Shown here in pieces: positions 1 through 8,717 of a stretch of DNA of 64,000 nt. Position numbers and translations under genes: made by a program. The notes below the pieces were generated by a model. It worked only from the letters and a program-made list of their open reading frames with translations. It ran no database searches and was not told where the DNA came from. How positions within the stretch are numbered: position 1 is the first letter of the stretch; each line of letters starts with the position of its first letter. Source of the stretch: Emticicia aquatilis (GTDB taxonomy: Bacteria > Bacteroidota > Bacteroidia > Cytophagales > Spirosomataceae); assembly GCF_014644295.1 (NCBI RefSeq), contig NZ_BMKK01000014.1, positions 62,001 through 126,000 on the forward strand, read 5' to 3'.

Positions 1-273
1 TGCCGATACTCCATGTAAGAATGGAACTGCTTCAAAAACCCTTTCAGGAATTGGCCACCAAGTATTAGAGAACTCAAAGTTTTTACGTAAACCTTCAAAT
101 GTAGGGAAACTATAACGAACTAAACCGTATGAAATCAATAAAGCCGAGAACGTAAATGTATCGGATAATAAGAATATCCACATCATTAATTTTCCATAGC
201 CAACTTTCATTGGTTGCACGCCACCTTTCCAAATTAAGTGTTCTGCGGTCGTAGAGGTATTTGCACTTGCCAT
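1..273 (-). CDS. ctaE: Cytochrome c oxidase subunit III (N-terminal part, cut by window edge)
   Basis: Reading back from an ATG at 271-273 gives 91 codons open to the window edge, so the C-terminal part is missing. The product starts MASANTST and then has a COX3-like first helix (GYGKLMMWIFLLSDTF) followed by a conserved ISYGLVRYSFP stretch. Subunit III is a membrane subunit of heme-copper oxidases and carries no redox centre. It lies at the end of the ctaC-ctaD-ctaA-ctaB cluster, so it probably belongs to the same oxidase. Another frame on this strand (110-343) is open too but has no family resemblance. The family call is firm; which of the two subunit III genes here is the canonical one is not settled. 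Confidence 0.85.
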   Translation of the reverse strand, partial: MASANTSTTAEHLIWKGGVQPMKVGYGKLMMWIFLLSDTFTFSALLISYGLVRYSFPTFEGLRKNFEFSNTWWPIPERVFEAVPFLHGVSA

Positions 274-353
274 AACTTACAATTATTAGCGGTTTGCCGC
301 TTTGGTTAACAGTTTCAATTAATTTCGACCCAAAAATAGTCAAAAAGTAAATA

Positions 354-962
354 TTATCTAAAATACAATAAAAATACGAACAAATATAGCCAAAGTATGT
401 CTAAGAAGTGCCAAGAAGTTGCACAAACTTCAACTAAAATAGTATTGCTTGAATCTAACTTTAATCTGAATGCCATTATAAATGTGGCTATCAAAATGCC
501 TAATCCAAGCCCTAAGTGAGCCATGTGTAAGCCCGTAAAAATATAAAAGAACGAACCTGATGGATTACCTTTGAGGTAAATTCCCTGTTGTTGTAAATCT
601 TGCCAACCTAAATACTGCATTCCTAAAAATACAAGACCTAAAACTGTTGTAATGGCTACTAATGTCTTGAGTTTTGTATTTTCATTCTTTTTGGCAGCTT
701 GCAATGATAGGTGCATTGTAATACTACTAACTATCAAAACCAATGTACTAATCCAAAAAATGCTTGGGATTTCAAATTCTGCCCAGTTTCCTTCTGCTCT
801 TCGTACTAAATATGCACTCGTCTGAGAAGCAAATAGCATCACAATCGTGATAATAAAGAGCCAAACTATAAACTTCCACTTGTTAACTGATAGTACTTGA
901 GCTGGCTCTTGTACACCCACAGTGGTAGTTGCTGTGTTACTTTTATTTAATTTATTACTCAT
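354..962 (-). CDS. Short cytochrome c oxidase subunit III-like membrane protein
   Basis: A 202-residue protein with about five hydrophobic helices and a COX3-type ending: a YIFTGLHMAHLGLG segment near residues 140-153 and a WHFLDILWLYLF segment near 184-195. After a polar N-terminus of about 28 residues the first helix (WKFIVWLFIITIVMLFASQ) begins. It follows ctaB in the same direction and precedes a second subunit III gene, so two subunit III-type proteins are made from one cluster. Paired COX3 genes are common in Bacteroidota oxidase operons. Its role is probably structural in the aa3-type oxidase. The individual role of each copy is unknown. Confidence 0.85.
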   Translation of the reverse strand: MSNKLNKSNTATTTVGVQEPAQVLSVNKWKFIVWLFIITIVMLFASQTSAYLVRRAEGNWAEFEIPSIFWISTLVLIVSSITMHLSLQAAKKNENTKLKTLVAITTVLGLVFLGMQYLGWQDLQQQGIYLKGNPSGSFFYIFTGLHMAHLGLGLGILIATFIMAFRLKLDSSNTILVEVCATSWHFLDILWLYLFVFLLYFR

Positions 963-1017
963 AAAGTTTGTCGTTGAATCGTTTACTCAAGCAAAGCTCA
1001 AGTAAATAAAAGTGGTA

Positions 1018-1899
1018 TTATAATTTATCCAATAAATAGGCAATCTGCACTACTGGTAAATATATAAATGAACCGAACATTAATTGAAGAGCTGCTTTTC
1101 GGTCAACTCTACGCATTAAATGAAATGTCTGTGCTAAAAACAATACACCAAACACCATTGCTACTACTGCCGAGTTAATACCTGTCATACCCAAATAAAA
1201 TGGAGCCCAACAGAGTGGCAATAAAAATAGCGTATAAATCATTATCTGAATAGCTGAGTTTAGATTTTGTCCACCACTTGATGGTAATAACTTAAATCCA
1301 GCTTTGTTATAATCTTCATCCAACACCCAAGCAATTGCCCAAAAATGAGGAAACTGCCAAAAGAACTGTATCGCAAACAATATACCTGGTTCTAATCCAA
1401 AGTGGTTAACAGCTGCTACCCAACCAATCATCGGAGGAAAAGCCCCTGGCAACGCCCCTACTGCTACAGCAATCGGTCCAACTCTTTTTAGTGGTGTATA
1501 TACAAATCCGTATAAAACCATTGATAAAAGAGCTAATAAACCCGCTTTGTAATTGAATTCATAGAACAAAATATACATCGCAATCGCAGCCATTATCCAG
1601 CCAAACATTGCTGCTTCTTTCACTGATAATCTACCACTTGGAAGTGGACGATTTTCAGTACGTGACATCAATTTATCAAGGTCTTTTTCGATAATTTGAT
1701 TGATAATGTTAGCTGCCGCTGTTGTTGCAAAAGCCGCTATCGCAAACATTATTAGTCTTGCCCATTCAATTTTATCAGCAGCCAAAGTAAAGCCAATAGC
1801 CGATGAAAAAACAACAGTTGACGATAACCTAAACTTAGTTAAATCGTAATATGCTTTTAGCTTTTGAGCAAAAATATTTTCTGTTACTGTCAAACTCAT
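1018..1899 (-). CDS. ctaB: Protoheme IX farnesyltransferase (heme O synthase)
   Basis: This UbiA-family membrane prenyltransferase converts protoheme IX to heme O, the first step to the heme A used by the oxidase encoded upstream. The 293-residue product has the family's first Asp-rich motif in the NIINQIIEKDLDKLMSRTENR region near residues 64-84 (N...D..D..M.RT), then VYTPLKR near 132-138, and a second Asp-rich loop (WVLDEDYNKAGFKLLP) near 191-206. Eight to nine hydrophobic helices are visible and the length is normal. The start is 3 bases after the ctaA stop, indicating translational coupling. Confidence 0.95.
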   Translation of the reverse strand: MSLTVTENIFAQKLKAYYDLTKFRLSSTVVFSSAIGFTLAADKIEWARLIMFAIAAFATTAAANIINQIIEKDLDKLMSRTENRPLPSGRLSVKEAAMFGWIMAAIAMYILFYEFNYKAGLLALLSMVLYGFVYTPLKRVGPIAVAVGALPGAFPPMIGWVAAVNHFGLEPGILFAIQFFWQFPHFWAIAWVLDEDYNKAGFKLLPSSGGQNLNSAIQIMIYTLFLLPLCWAPFYLGMTGINSAVVAMVFGVLFLAQTFHLMRRVDRKAALQLMFGSFIYLPVVQIAYLLDKL

Positions 1900-1902
1900 C
1901 TA

Positions 1903-2931
1903 TCATTTTGAAGCAATGCTTCTGAAAACTCTTTCTTTATTAAGAAATAAAAAAATAACAAACTGTACGCCTATCGCCAATGTACCCAATGTTAGGTGAA
2001 TCGGTTGCATTAATCTTGGAAAGCCTAAATAAGCTAATGAAAGCCCAGACAAGAGTTCGATACCAATTATTATTACTAACCAATTAGCAAAGGTTGTCAG
2101 CAAACCTTTATTTTCAACAGACTTTTTAATTCGATAATAAATAAACAAATTGATTATCACTATTACTATCGAAAAGAAAGCGTGCATTTGAAACTTACCA
2201 CCCAAATTTGCAACCCATTCGGTGCGAAGAGCTTCGCCCATACTATTGGCAACTTGGTCAACAATTTCTCTAACTTGAGTACCTAACAAAACTTGTCCGA
2301 TAGTTAGAAAAATGGCAGCTGAAACTAAAAAACTCAAAGAACTTTTATCTGCAATATCTTCGATTTCAATCACATAATTGTAAGAACGAGCCACCGCATA
2401 TAATAACACAAACACAATAATTACTGAGAGAATCATGTGTAGCGTAATCATTACTGGGTGAAGTTCACTCGAAACTACTTTCGAGCCTAACCATCCTTCA
2501 AAAGCTACTAAAATCGTTGCGAGCAGGCTTAGTAAGACAATTGTCTTATCTTGCTTTCTGAAACTAACAAATGCACTTACGAAAGTTCCGAAAACTAAAA
2601 AACCAATTGCGACCCCAACTAAACGATTAATATATTCAATCCATGTCTTAACGGCATTGAACTCTATTTCTCCTTTAAGCTTTTCACCGTAAATTTCTTT
2701 ATAATTGCTTGGTAGTTGCGATATATCTGTTGGAGGAACCCAAGAACCAAAGCACTTAGGCCAATCTGGACAACCCATACCTGAACCCGTTGCCCTTACT
2801 ATTCCACCGACTAAAATAAGAAAGTAAATCGCACCAATCGTCCAAAAACCAAGCTTTCTAAATACTTTACCGTGAGTCATAATTGGTTGGAGAAAACGAT
2901 TCACAACTTTTAGAGTTGTGAATCGTTTCAA
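1903..2931 (-). CDS. ctaA: Heme A synthase (COX15/CtaA family)
   Basis: Heme A synthase oxidises the C8 methyl of heme O to a formyl group in the membrane. The 342-residue protein shows the family's first-helix loop with TGSGMGCPDWPKCFGSW, including the paired cysteines, and the heme-ligating histidine motifs (EYINRLVG near residue 78, LHMILS, QMHAFFS, PIHLTLG). Eight helices are expected and can be picked out. The start at 2931 is only 6 bases after the ctaD stop; a second ATG 17 codons later (2880) is equally possible and would remove a basic leader. Placement between ctaD and ctaB links cofactor synthesis to oxidase production. Confidence 0.95.
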   Translation of the reverse strand: MKRFTTLKVVNRFLQPIMTHGKVFRKLGFWTIGAIYFLILVGGIVRATGSGMGCPDWPKCFGSWVPPTDISQLPSNYKEIYGEKLKGEIEFNAVKTWIEYINRLVGVAIGFLVFGTFVSAFVSFRKQDKTIVLLSLLATILVAFEGWLGSKVVSSELHPVMITLHMILSVIIVFVLLYAVARSYNYVIEIEDIADKSSLSFLVSAAIFLTIGQVLLGTQVREIVDQVANSMGEALRTEWVANLGGKFQMHAFFSIVIVIINLFIYYRIKKSVENKGLLTTFANWLVIIIGIELLSGLSLAYLGFPRLMQPIHLTLGTLAIGVQFVIFLFLNKERVFRSIASK

Positions 2932-2937
2932 ATTTTA

Positions 2938-4818
2938 TCAATCTGGAATACTGTAATCAAATTGGATTCCTTCGATTTCTTTTTCTTCCTTAATCAACTC
3001 ATTCTCATACGGGAAGTTAGATTCTGGCGTAGCAGAGAATGGAATGTTTTGAGGAATAAAGTCTTCAGCAGCACCAGGCTTGCTATAATCATAAGGCCAA
3101 CGATAAACTGTTGGAATTTCTCCTTCCCAGTTTCCGTGTCCAACATTTATTGGTGTTGTCCACTCTAAAGTGTTTGACTTCCAAGGGTTTTGAGTTGCTT
3201 TCTTACCCCAGAAAATTGAATAGAAGAAGTTACACAAGAAAACAAGGTTTGCAGCAAATACTACAATCGCAGCTATCGTACTAACTTGTGCTAAGTCTTG
3301 GTATTTATTGGTGAAATCAAAACCTGTATAAGCGTAGTATCTTCTTGGAAAACCAGCAATACCTAAATAGTGTTGTGGGAAGAATACCATGTATGCACCG
3401 ATGAAAGTTGTCCAGAAGTGGATGTAGCCCAATGTGCTATTCATCATTCTACCAAACATTTTAGGGAACCAGTGATACACACCCGCAACCATTCCAAAGA
3501 ATGCCGCAGAACCCATTACAAGGTGGAAGTGAGCAACTACAAAGTATGTATCGTGTAATTGAATATCCAATGCACTGTTTCCTAAGATAATACCAGTAAC
3601 ACCACCTGACACGAAGAACGAAACTAAACCAATCGAGAATAACATTGCAGGAGTGAAGATAATATTACCTCTCCACAATGTAGTGATATAGTTAAACGCT
3701 TTAACCGCAGAAGGAACTGCAATAATCAAAGTAAGGAGCGTAAATACCGAACCTAAGAATGGATTCATACCTGTCATAAACATGTGGTGAGCCCAAACGA
3801 TAAATGCAAGGAACATGATACCGAGCATCGAGAAAATCATCGCTTTGTAACCAAAGATTGGTTTTCTTGAGTTTGTAGCGATAATTTCAGATGTCATACC
3901 GAGTGCTGGCAAAATAACGATATATACCTCTGGGTGACCCAAGAACCAGAATAAGTGCTGGAATAAAATTGGGCTACCACCTTGATTTGGAAGAGCTTGT
4001 CCGTTGATATAAATATCAGATAAATAGAAGCTTGTACCAAAACTACGGTCAAAAATCAATAATAAGGCTGCTGATAACAATACAGGGAATGATAAAATAC
4101 CCAAAATAGCAGTAAATGTAAATGCCCAAATTGTCAATGGCATTTTATCGAAAGTCATACCTTTTGTACGTAAGTTAATTACAGTAGTTACATAGTTGAT
4201 ACTACCTAATAAACTTGATACAATAAAGATTGCCATACTTACTAACCACATTGTCATACCAGTACCTGAACCAGGTGCAGCGTCAGGCAATGCACTCAAT
4301 GGCGGATATACTACCCAACCACCACCCGCAGGGCCATCTTGCACGAACAATGAGCAGAACATAATTACGCTCGACAAGAAGAAGAACCAATATGACAACA
4401 TATTAATAAATCCAGATGCCATATCTCTTGCTCCAACTTGTAATGGAATCAAGAAGTTTGAGAAAGTACCGCTCAAACCCGCAGTCAATACAAAGAATAC
4501 CATGATAGTACCGTGCATCGTTACGAGAGCGATATAGTAATTCGGGTCTAATTTACCAGCCTCGTCGAACCATCTTTCTCCTAAAATTGGCTTTAACCAA
4601 CCCAAATCAATCCCTGGATAACCTAATTGTAAACGGAAAACCAAGGACAAAAAACCGCCAATCAAAGCCCATACAATACCTGAAATCAAGTACTGCTTGG
4701 CAATCACTTTATGGTCCTCAGAGAATATATATTTCTTTATAAAACTCTGTGGCTCGTGATGCTCATGTGCTTCTTCATGTCCGTGAACATGAGTATCTGC
4801 GTGTGCTACTGCTGCCAT
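2938..4818 (-). CDS. ctaD: Cytochrome c oxidase subunit I
   Basis: The catalytic subunit of an aa3-type heme-copper oxidase, reducing oxygen to water and pumping protons. The 626-residue protein has twelve or more helices. GHPEVYIVILPALG near residue 291 holds a CuB histidine and the cross-linked tyrosine of A-type oxidases; the CuB pair is in WAHHMFMTG near 342; and VVAHFHLVMG near 428 supplies heme ligands. The N-terminus is a His- and Glu-rich cytoplasmic leader (HADTHVHGHEEAHEHHEPQ). The C-terminal 60 residues after the last helix are polar. It sits 36 bases downstream of ctaC in the same operon. Confidence 0.97.
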   Translation of the reverse strand: MAAVAHADTHVHGHEEAHEHHEPQSFIKKYIFSEDHKVIAKQYLISGIVWALIGGFLSLVFRLQLGYPGIDLGWLKPILGERWFDEAGKLDPNYYIALVTMHGTIMVFFVLTAGLSGTFSNFLIPLQVGARDMASGFINMLSYWFFFLSSVIMFCSLFVQDGPAGGGWVVYPPLSALPDAAPGSGTGMTMWLVSMAIFIVSSLLGSINYVTTVINLRTKGMTFDKMPLTIWAFTFTAILGILSFPVLLSAALLLIFDRSFGTSFYLSDIYINGQALPNQGGSPILFQHLFWFLGHPEVYIVILPALGMTSEIIATNSRKPIFGYKAMIFSMLGIMFLAFIVWAHHMFMTGMNPFLGSVFTLLTLIIAVPSAVKAFNYITTLWRGNIIFTPAMLFSIGLVSFFVSGGVTGIILGNSALDIQLHDTYFVVAHFHLVMGSAAFFGMVAGVYHWFPKMFGRMMNSTLGYIHFWTTFIGAYMVFFPQHYLGIAGFPRRYYAYTGFDFTNKYQDLAQVSTIAAIVVFAANLVFLCNFFYSIFWGKKATQNPWKSNTLEWTTPINVGHGNWEGEIPTVYRWPYDYSKPGAAEDFIPQNIPFSATPESNFPYENELIKEEKEIEGIQFDYSIPD

Positions 4819-4854
4819 GTATATATTATTAGTTTAAATAATTTAGATTGAATT

Positions 4855-5988
4855 TTATCTTAAAGACGTAACTGTTGGTAAGCTTGTACCTGCTGAAGCA
4901 GTAGTGCTATCAGATGGAGCCTCCGAAGGAAGATATTTCATTGCTTTAGCTTTCAAACTTGCAGGAACTTTCTCCAAAAATTCAGGTTTAGAAGCCAATA
5001 ATGATTTCTGCTCTTTCTTCCATTTTTCGTAATCTGCTGGCTCATCAACAACCAAGATTAACTTCATTGCAAAGTGGCTTCTTCCACAAACCTCAGTACA
5101 AGCAATCTCATATTTGAAATCTGGATTTCCAAGCTCAGCTTTCATATCGGCTGTACTTTTATCAGCAATGAACCAAAATTTAGTAGGCATACCAGGTACT
5201 GCATCCATTTTAACTCTCATGTGAGGGATAAATACGCTATGTAATACATCTCTCGCTCTGATTTTAAGTAATACTGGTTTACCTTTAGGGATGTGTAATT
5301 CTGAACTATTTGTGAAGTCATCAAATGAATTTTCATCTGTGAAATCTACACCAAATTCATTTCCAGAAGCATCATCAATTAGCTTGTAATTATAGTTTCC
5401 TAATTTACCATTATCTACACCACCGTATCTAACTTGCCATCCGAATTGTTTACCCATAATCTCAATTACTTCAGCATCTTTCGGAGCTTCTGACATTACT
5501 TTGTTCCATACTCTCAAGCCAGTAAATACTAAACCAGCCATAACTACTGCAGGAATTAAAGTCCAAACAATTTCAAGAGTATTGTTATGAGGGTAGAAAT
5601 GAGCTGTTCTTTTCTTATTGTAACGATATTTCAACGGGAAATAAAAAAGAACTGTATTTACTACTAAAAACGATGCCGTCACTACAGCCATACCGAACCA
5701 GAACCAATAATCTGTTTCTTTTCCGTGTACAGAAGAAGCAGATGGAAGGTCGCCATAAGCTATTAAAAAGTCTTTTTTAGCATAGAAGAAAGACCAAAAG
5801 ATACCAACGACACTCAAAATCCAAAAAACAAAGAGACCAATTGCATTGATGTTATTGGCACTATCTACCACCTCTTCGCTTTGTTCCGAATCACCTTTCA
5901 CTCCCTTCAGGAGGGTCTGTGTTTTTGAAATTACCAAGATGGTAAGAACAATAAACACAATTGCTAAAGCTACAATCAATAATGTCAT
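4855..5988 (-). CDS. ctaC: Cytochrome c oxidase subunit II (CuA subunit)
   Basis: This subunit accepts electrons from cytochrome c or a cytochrome domain through its binuclear CuA centre. The CuA loop ACTEVCGRSHFAMK is complete near residues 295-308 (two Cys, Glu, His, Met), with the partner histidine in RDVLHSVFIPHMR near 247. The 377-residue protein is longer than the usual 250-300. Extra hydrophobic segments precede the normal helix pair, giving about four helices, and a Ser/Thr/Ala-rich tail follows the cupredoxin domain. It lies between actF and ctaD on the same strand. No heme motif is present, so it is not a caa3 fusion; the cytochrome partners are probably ActA and ActE. Confidence 0.95.
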   Translation of the reverse strand: MTLLIVALAIVFIVLTILVISKTQTLLKGVKGDSEQSEEVVDSANNINAIGLFVFWILSVVGIFWSFFYAKKDFLIAYGDLPSASSVHGKETDYWFWFGMAVVTASFLVVNTVLFYFPLKYRYNKKRTAHFYPHNNTLEIVWTLIPAVVMAGLVFTGLRVWNKVMSEAPKDAEVIEIMGKQFGWQVRYGGVDNGKLGNYNYKLIDDASGNEFGVDFTDENSFDDFTNSSELHIPKGKPVLLKIRARDVLHSVFIPHMRVKMDAVPGMPTKFWFIADKSTADMKAELGNPDFKYEIACTEVCGRSHFAMKLILVVDEPADYEKWKKEQKSLLASKPEFLEKVPASLKAKAMKYLPSEAPSDSTTASAGTSLPTVTSLR

Positions 5989-6068
5989 GTTACTAAATAA
6001 TTTACAAGTTTGAATACTTAAACCCTTGTATCTAAAAAAGAATGTTCAACGAAATTGTTTTGAAAAAA

Positions 6069-7409
6069 TTAAATATCGTGGTGAATACTTTCTTCTAAGA
6101 ATGGGTGGTTTTTAGGATATAGGTTTGCTTTAGATAATTGGTTTGCAACGAAGTAAATAAACAATGATGCAAATGTTAAGGTTGTTCCCCACTCAATGAT
6201 ACCGATACCGCCTTGGTCTTTAGCAATACCTGGCATGTGCATTTGGTAGAAATCAAACCAGTGACCAATAATAACTGAAACACTACCTAATTTCAAGAAT
6301 GTAGCTCTTCTCTTCGAATTTCTTGCAAGTAAAATCAAGAATGGGAAGAAAAAATTTAACAATAAGCTAATATGGAATGGCCACCAATATCTTCCTTGGA
6401 AACCTGTAAATCTCTCACGGAAATAAATAGTTTCTTCTGGTAAGTTCGCATAGAAAATCAATAAGTATTGAGAGAACCATACGTATGTCCAGAAAATAGA
6501 GAAACCAAAGATAAATTTACCTAAGTCATGTAAGTGACTTTCGTTAACGATTTTCAAATACCCTTGGTCTTTCAATAATAAGATTGTAAGCATGATAGTT
6601 GCCAATCCAGCTACGTGCCAGCTTGCTAAGTGATACCAACCGAACATTGTAGAGAACCAGTGTGTATCAACAACCATTGATAAATCCCAAGCAGAAGTAG
6701 ATGCTGTAACAGCAAAGAAAATCAAGAATAATTTAGCAATACTACGGCTCTTGTAATAGTTTTCTAAACCACCTTCTGCATCTTCAAGGAGTGAGTATTT
6801 TCTTAATTGTGTCCATCCAAAGTACCATACTGCTACATAAGCAATCAAACGTACAAAATAGAATGGAAGGTTAAGATACCATGCTTTACCAGCGATGATT
6901 TTATCATAGTGTTCGCTTGCTGGGTCCATGATACCATCATGTGTCCAGTGCATAACAATGTGGCGAGTCGAAGGAATTGCCATCAAAATGATAAGGATTG
7001 TTCCTGGAACGATGATAAATGAAGGAAGAGCTTCAGCAACACGTTTGATTGAAGAAGACCAACCAGCTTTTGCCACATAGTTATAAGCGATAAAAAACGC
7101 TCCAACTACTGATATTCCTATGAAGTACACACTATTCATCCAAATATTGGCAATAATACGGCTAAACAAGGTTGCACCGTGTTCGCCTCCGTGTTCTGCA
7201 TGGCCGCCTGCTGCTTCGTGTCCAGCACCAGCATGTTCGGCACCATGTGATTCCCAAACACCTATTGACCAGCCTTTTGATAATAAGAATGAACCAATCG
7301 CTACCATTGCAACACCAATTAATGCTGCAATAATTAGATTTCTTTTGGTTTCAGATTTAAACTCAAATCTTTCTTCTGTAGAAGGAATTTCGTGAGTACT
7401 ATGAGCCAT
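6069..7409 (-). CDS. actF: Alternative complex III subunit ActF (NrfD-like membrane protein)
   Basis: ActF is the second quinone-side integral membrane subunit of alternative complex III, which oxidises quinol and passes electrons to cytochrome c or directly to the oxidase. The product has about ten hydrophobic helices, and its N-terminal loop is rich in His, Gly and Ala (SHGAEHAGAGHEAAGGHAEH). The frame is open back to 7511, but the ATG at 7409 gives the expected start MAHSTHEIP and a 446-residue protein, while the 34 upstream residues look like untranslated leader. Its place after actE and before ctaC matches the canonical act-cta order. Confidence 0.92.
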   Translation of the reverse strand: MAHSTHEIPSTEERFEFKSETKRNLIIAALIGVAMVAIGSFLLSKGWSIGVWESHGAEHAGAGHEAAGGHAEHGGEHGATLFSRIIANIWMNSVYFIGISVVGAFFIAYNYVAKAGWSSSIKRVAEALPSFIIVPGTILIILMAIPSTRHIVMHWTHDGIMDPASEHYDKIIAGKAWYLNLPFYFVRLIAYVAVWYFGWTQLRKYSLLEDAEGGLENYYKSRSIAKLFLIFFAVTASTSAWDLSMVVDTHWFSTMFGWYHLASWHVAGLATIMLTILLLKDQGYLKIVNESHLHDLGKFIFGFSIFWTYVWFSQYLLIFYANLPEETIYFRERFTGFQGRYWWPFHISLLLNFFFPFLILLARNSKRRATFLKLGSVSVIIGHWFDFYQMHMPGIAKDQGGIGIIEWGTTLTFASLFIYFVANQLSKANLYPKNHPFLEESIHHDI

Positions 7410-7519
7410 TTTCTTTAAATTTGAACCCTTACACTTAAAGGGTGTTAATAAATGATATATCTTTATACTTAGCCCAGTTAAGGGTTTTCCGCATTTTACG
7501 GCGGATAGCATTTAAAATA

Positions 7520-8134
7520 TTAGTTACCTAATTGTAATCTATGTACGTAGTGTACGATTTTCCAACGCTCTTCTGGATTTACTTGTGAAGCATGTGACCA
7601 CATACGTCCTTTTCCAAAAGTAATTACATGATAAATATGTCCATCGTTCATATTTTTGTAAGCATCAGATGCGTAGTTTGGAACCCCTTTGTAAACTTTT
7701 CCAACTGGGCCATCACCTGCACCTTTCTCTCCATGACAGTGTTGACAGTTTCTTTCATATAACACTTTGCCTTCTTCTTCTGCCTTTTCTGACCACGGAA
7801 TTGGGTTTTTCAATGTTACTTCTGCTACTGCAATACTATCTTTTGGTAAGTTATAAACCATTAAATCATTTACAACCGTACTATCATCTTGCACAAATGA
7901 TGTATTATAGTTTGCACGAGCAACAGTTCCTGCCACTGGCGAACGCATATTTTTACCATCTGGATTGATGTTATTTTCACGCCATTGTGTCAACGGTTCG
8001 TATGCACGAGAGTTGTACATATTAGGAGCAAATTCCCAACCAGTACTATTATTATCTTTGCAAGAAGTCAAGGCAACCGTAGAAAAAGTTGCGATTGATA
8101 ATGCAAGCGAAATATTTTTTAATGAAACCTTCAT
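7520..8134 (-). CDS. actE: Alternative complex III subunit ActE (monoheme cytochrome c lipoprotein)
   Basis: A 204-residue lipoprotein cytochrome. The signal peptide ends in a lipobox (VALTSC, Cys at residue 25), so it should be anchored on the outer face of the inner membrane. The single heme motif CQHCH is near residue 130, followed by GEKGAGDGPVGK; the distal Met ligand is probably in GRMWSHASQ near 176. In the Rhodothermus-type complex, ActE carries one c-type heme in the electron transfer chain towards the acceptor. It is 34 bases downstream of actD and 110 bases upstream of the ActF start chosen here. Confidence 0.93.
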   Translation of the reverse strand: MKVSLKNISLALSIATFSTVALTSCKDNNSTGWEFAPNMYNSRAYEPLTQWRENNINPDGKNMRSPVAGTVARANYNTSFVQDDSTVVNDLMVYNLPKDSIAVAEVTLKNPIPWSEKAEEEGKVLYERNCQHCHGEKGAGDGPVGKVYKGVPNYASDAYKNMNDGHIYHVITFGKGRMWSHASQVNPEERWKIVHYVHRLQLGN

Positions 8135-8168
8135 TTTTGAATTCTTTGAATTGATAAACAGATAAATG

Positions 8169-8690
8169 TTATACTTCTTTCACATTTACTTCTGAAGCAC
8201 CTGATTCTTTCAATAATTTTGAAATTTCAGCTTCTGATAATTTATTTTTAGCAAGGTCAATAGCTACTACAAATTTATCATCTGTACTTCTAACATCAAA
8301 TATGATTGGTTTAGCGGTTGGACCCATATCTTCCATGAAAAAGAATGTAAATGACATACCAAATGCCGCTAAAAGGACAGTAAGCTCAAACATAATCGGC
8401 ACGTTAGTTGGGAAAGGGAAAAAGTTCTTTCCACCAATGTTAATCGGCCAATCAACGCCCATTGTCCAGAATGTAAGTAATAATGCACAACATGTACCTG
8501 TCAAACCGAACAAGAAAGCGGCAACCCCCATTCTCGGGAAGCTATAACCTAAAGCTCTATCAAGTCCGTGTACAGCGAAAGGCGTATATGCTTCATGAAT
8601 TTTAACACCTTGGTGTCTTATGTCTTCAACTGCGTGTAATAACTCATCGCCATCGTCAAAAACTCCTACTAAATATTTGCTATCTGCCAT
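8169..8690 (-). CDS. actD: Alternative complex III subunit ActD (DUF3341)
   Basis: A 173-residue membrane protein of the ActD/DUF3341 family. Residues 1-55 form a soluble segment (LVGVFDDGDELLHAVEDIR, then KIHEAYTPFAVHGLDRALG). Two transmembrane helices follow (near 58-80 and 98-122), and then a second soluble region. ActD is a structural membrane subunit without cofactors. The length is normal for the family, and the gene lies 27 bases after actC and before actE, as in other Bacteroidota clusters. Confidence 0.92.
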   Translation of the reverse strand: MADSKYLVGVFDDGDELLHAVEDIRHQGVKIHEAYTPFAVHGLDRALGYSFPRMGVAAFLFGLTGTCCALLLTFWTMGVDWPINIGGKNFFPFPTNVPIMFELTVLLAAFGMSFTFFFMEDMGPTAKPIIFDVRSTDDKFVVAIDLAKNKLSEAEISKLLKESGASEVNVKEV

Positions 8691-8717
8691 TTTATATGAA
8701 TGGTTAAAAAATCTTTA

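Noticed and set aside
110-343. A 77-codon minus-strand frame
   Set aside because: The overlapping frame from 273 encodes a recognisable cytochrome oxidase subunit III with proper helices; the 77-codon frame is its shadow.
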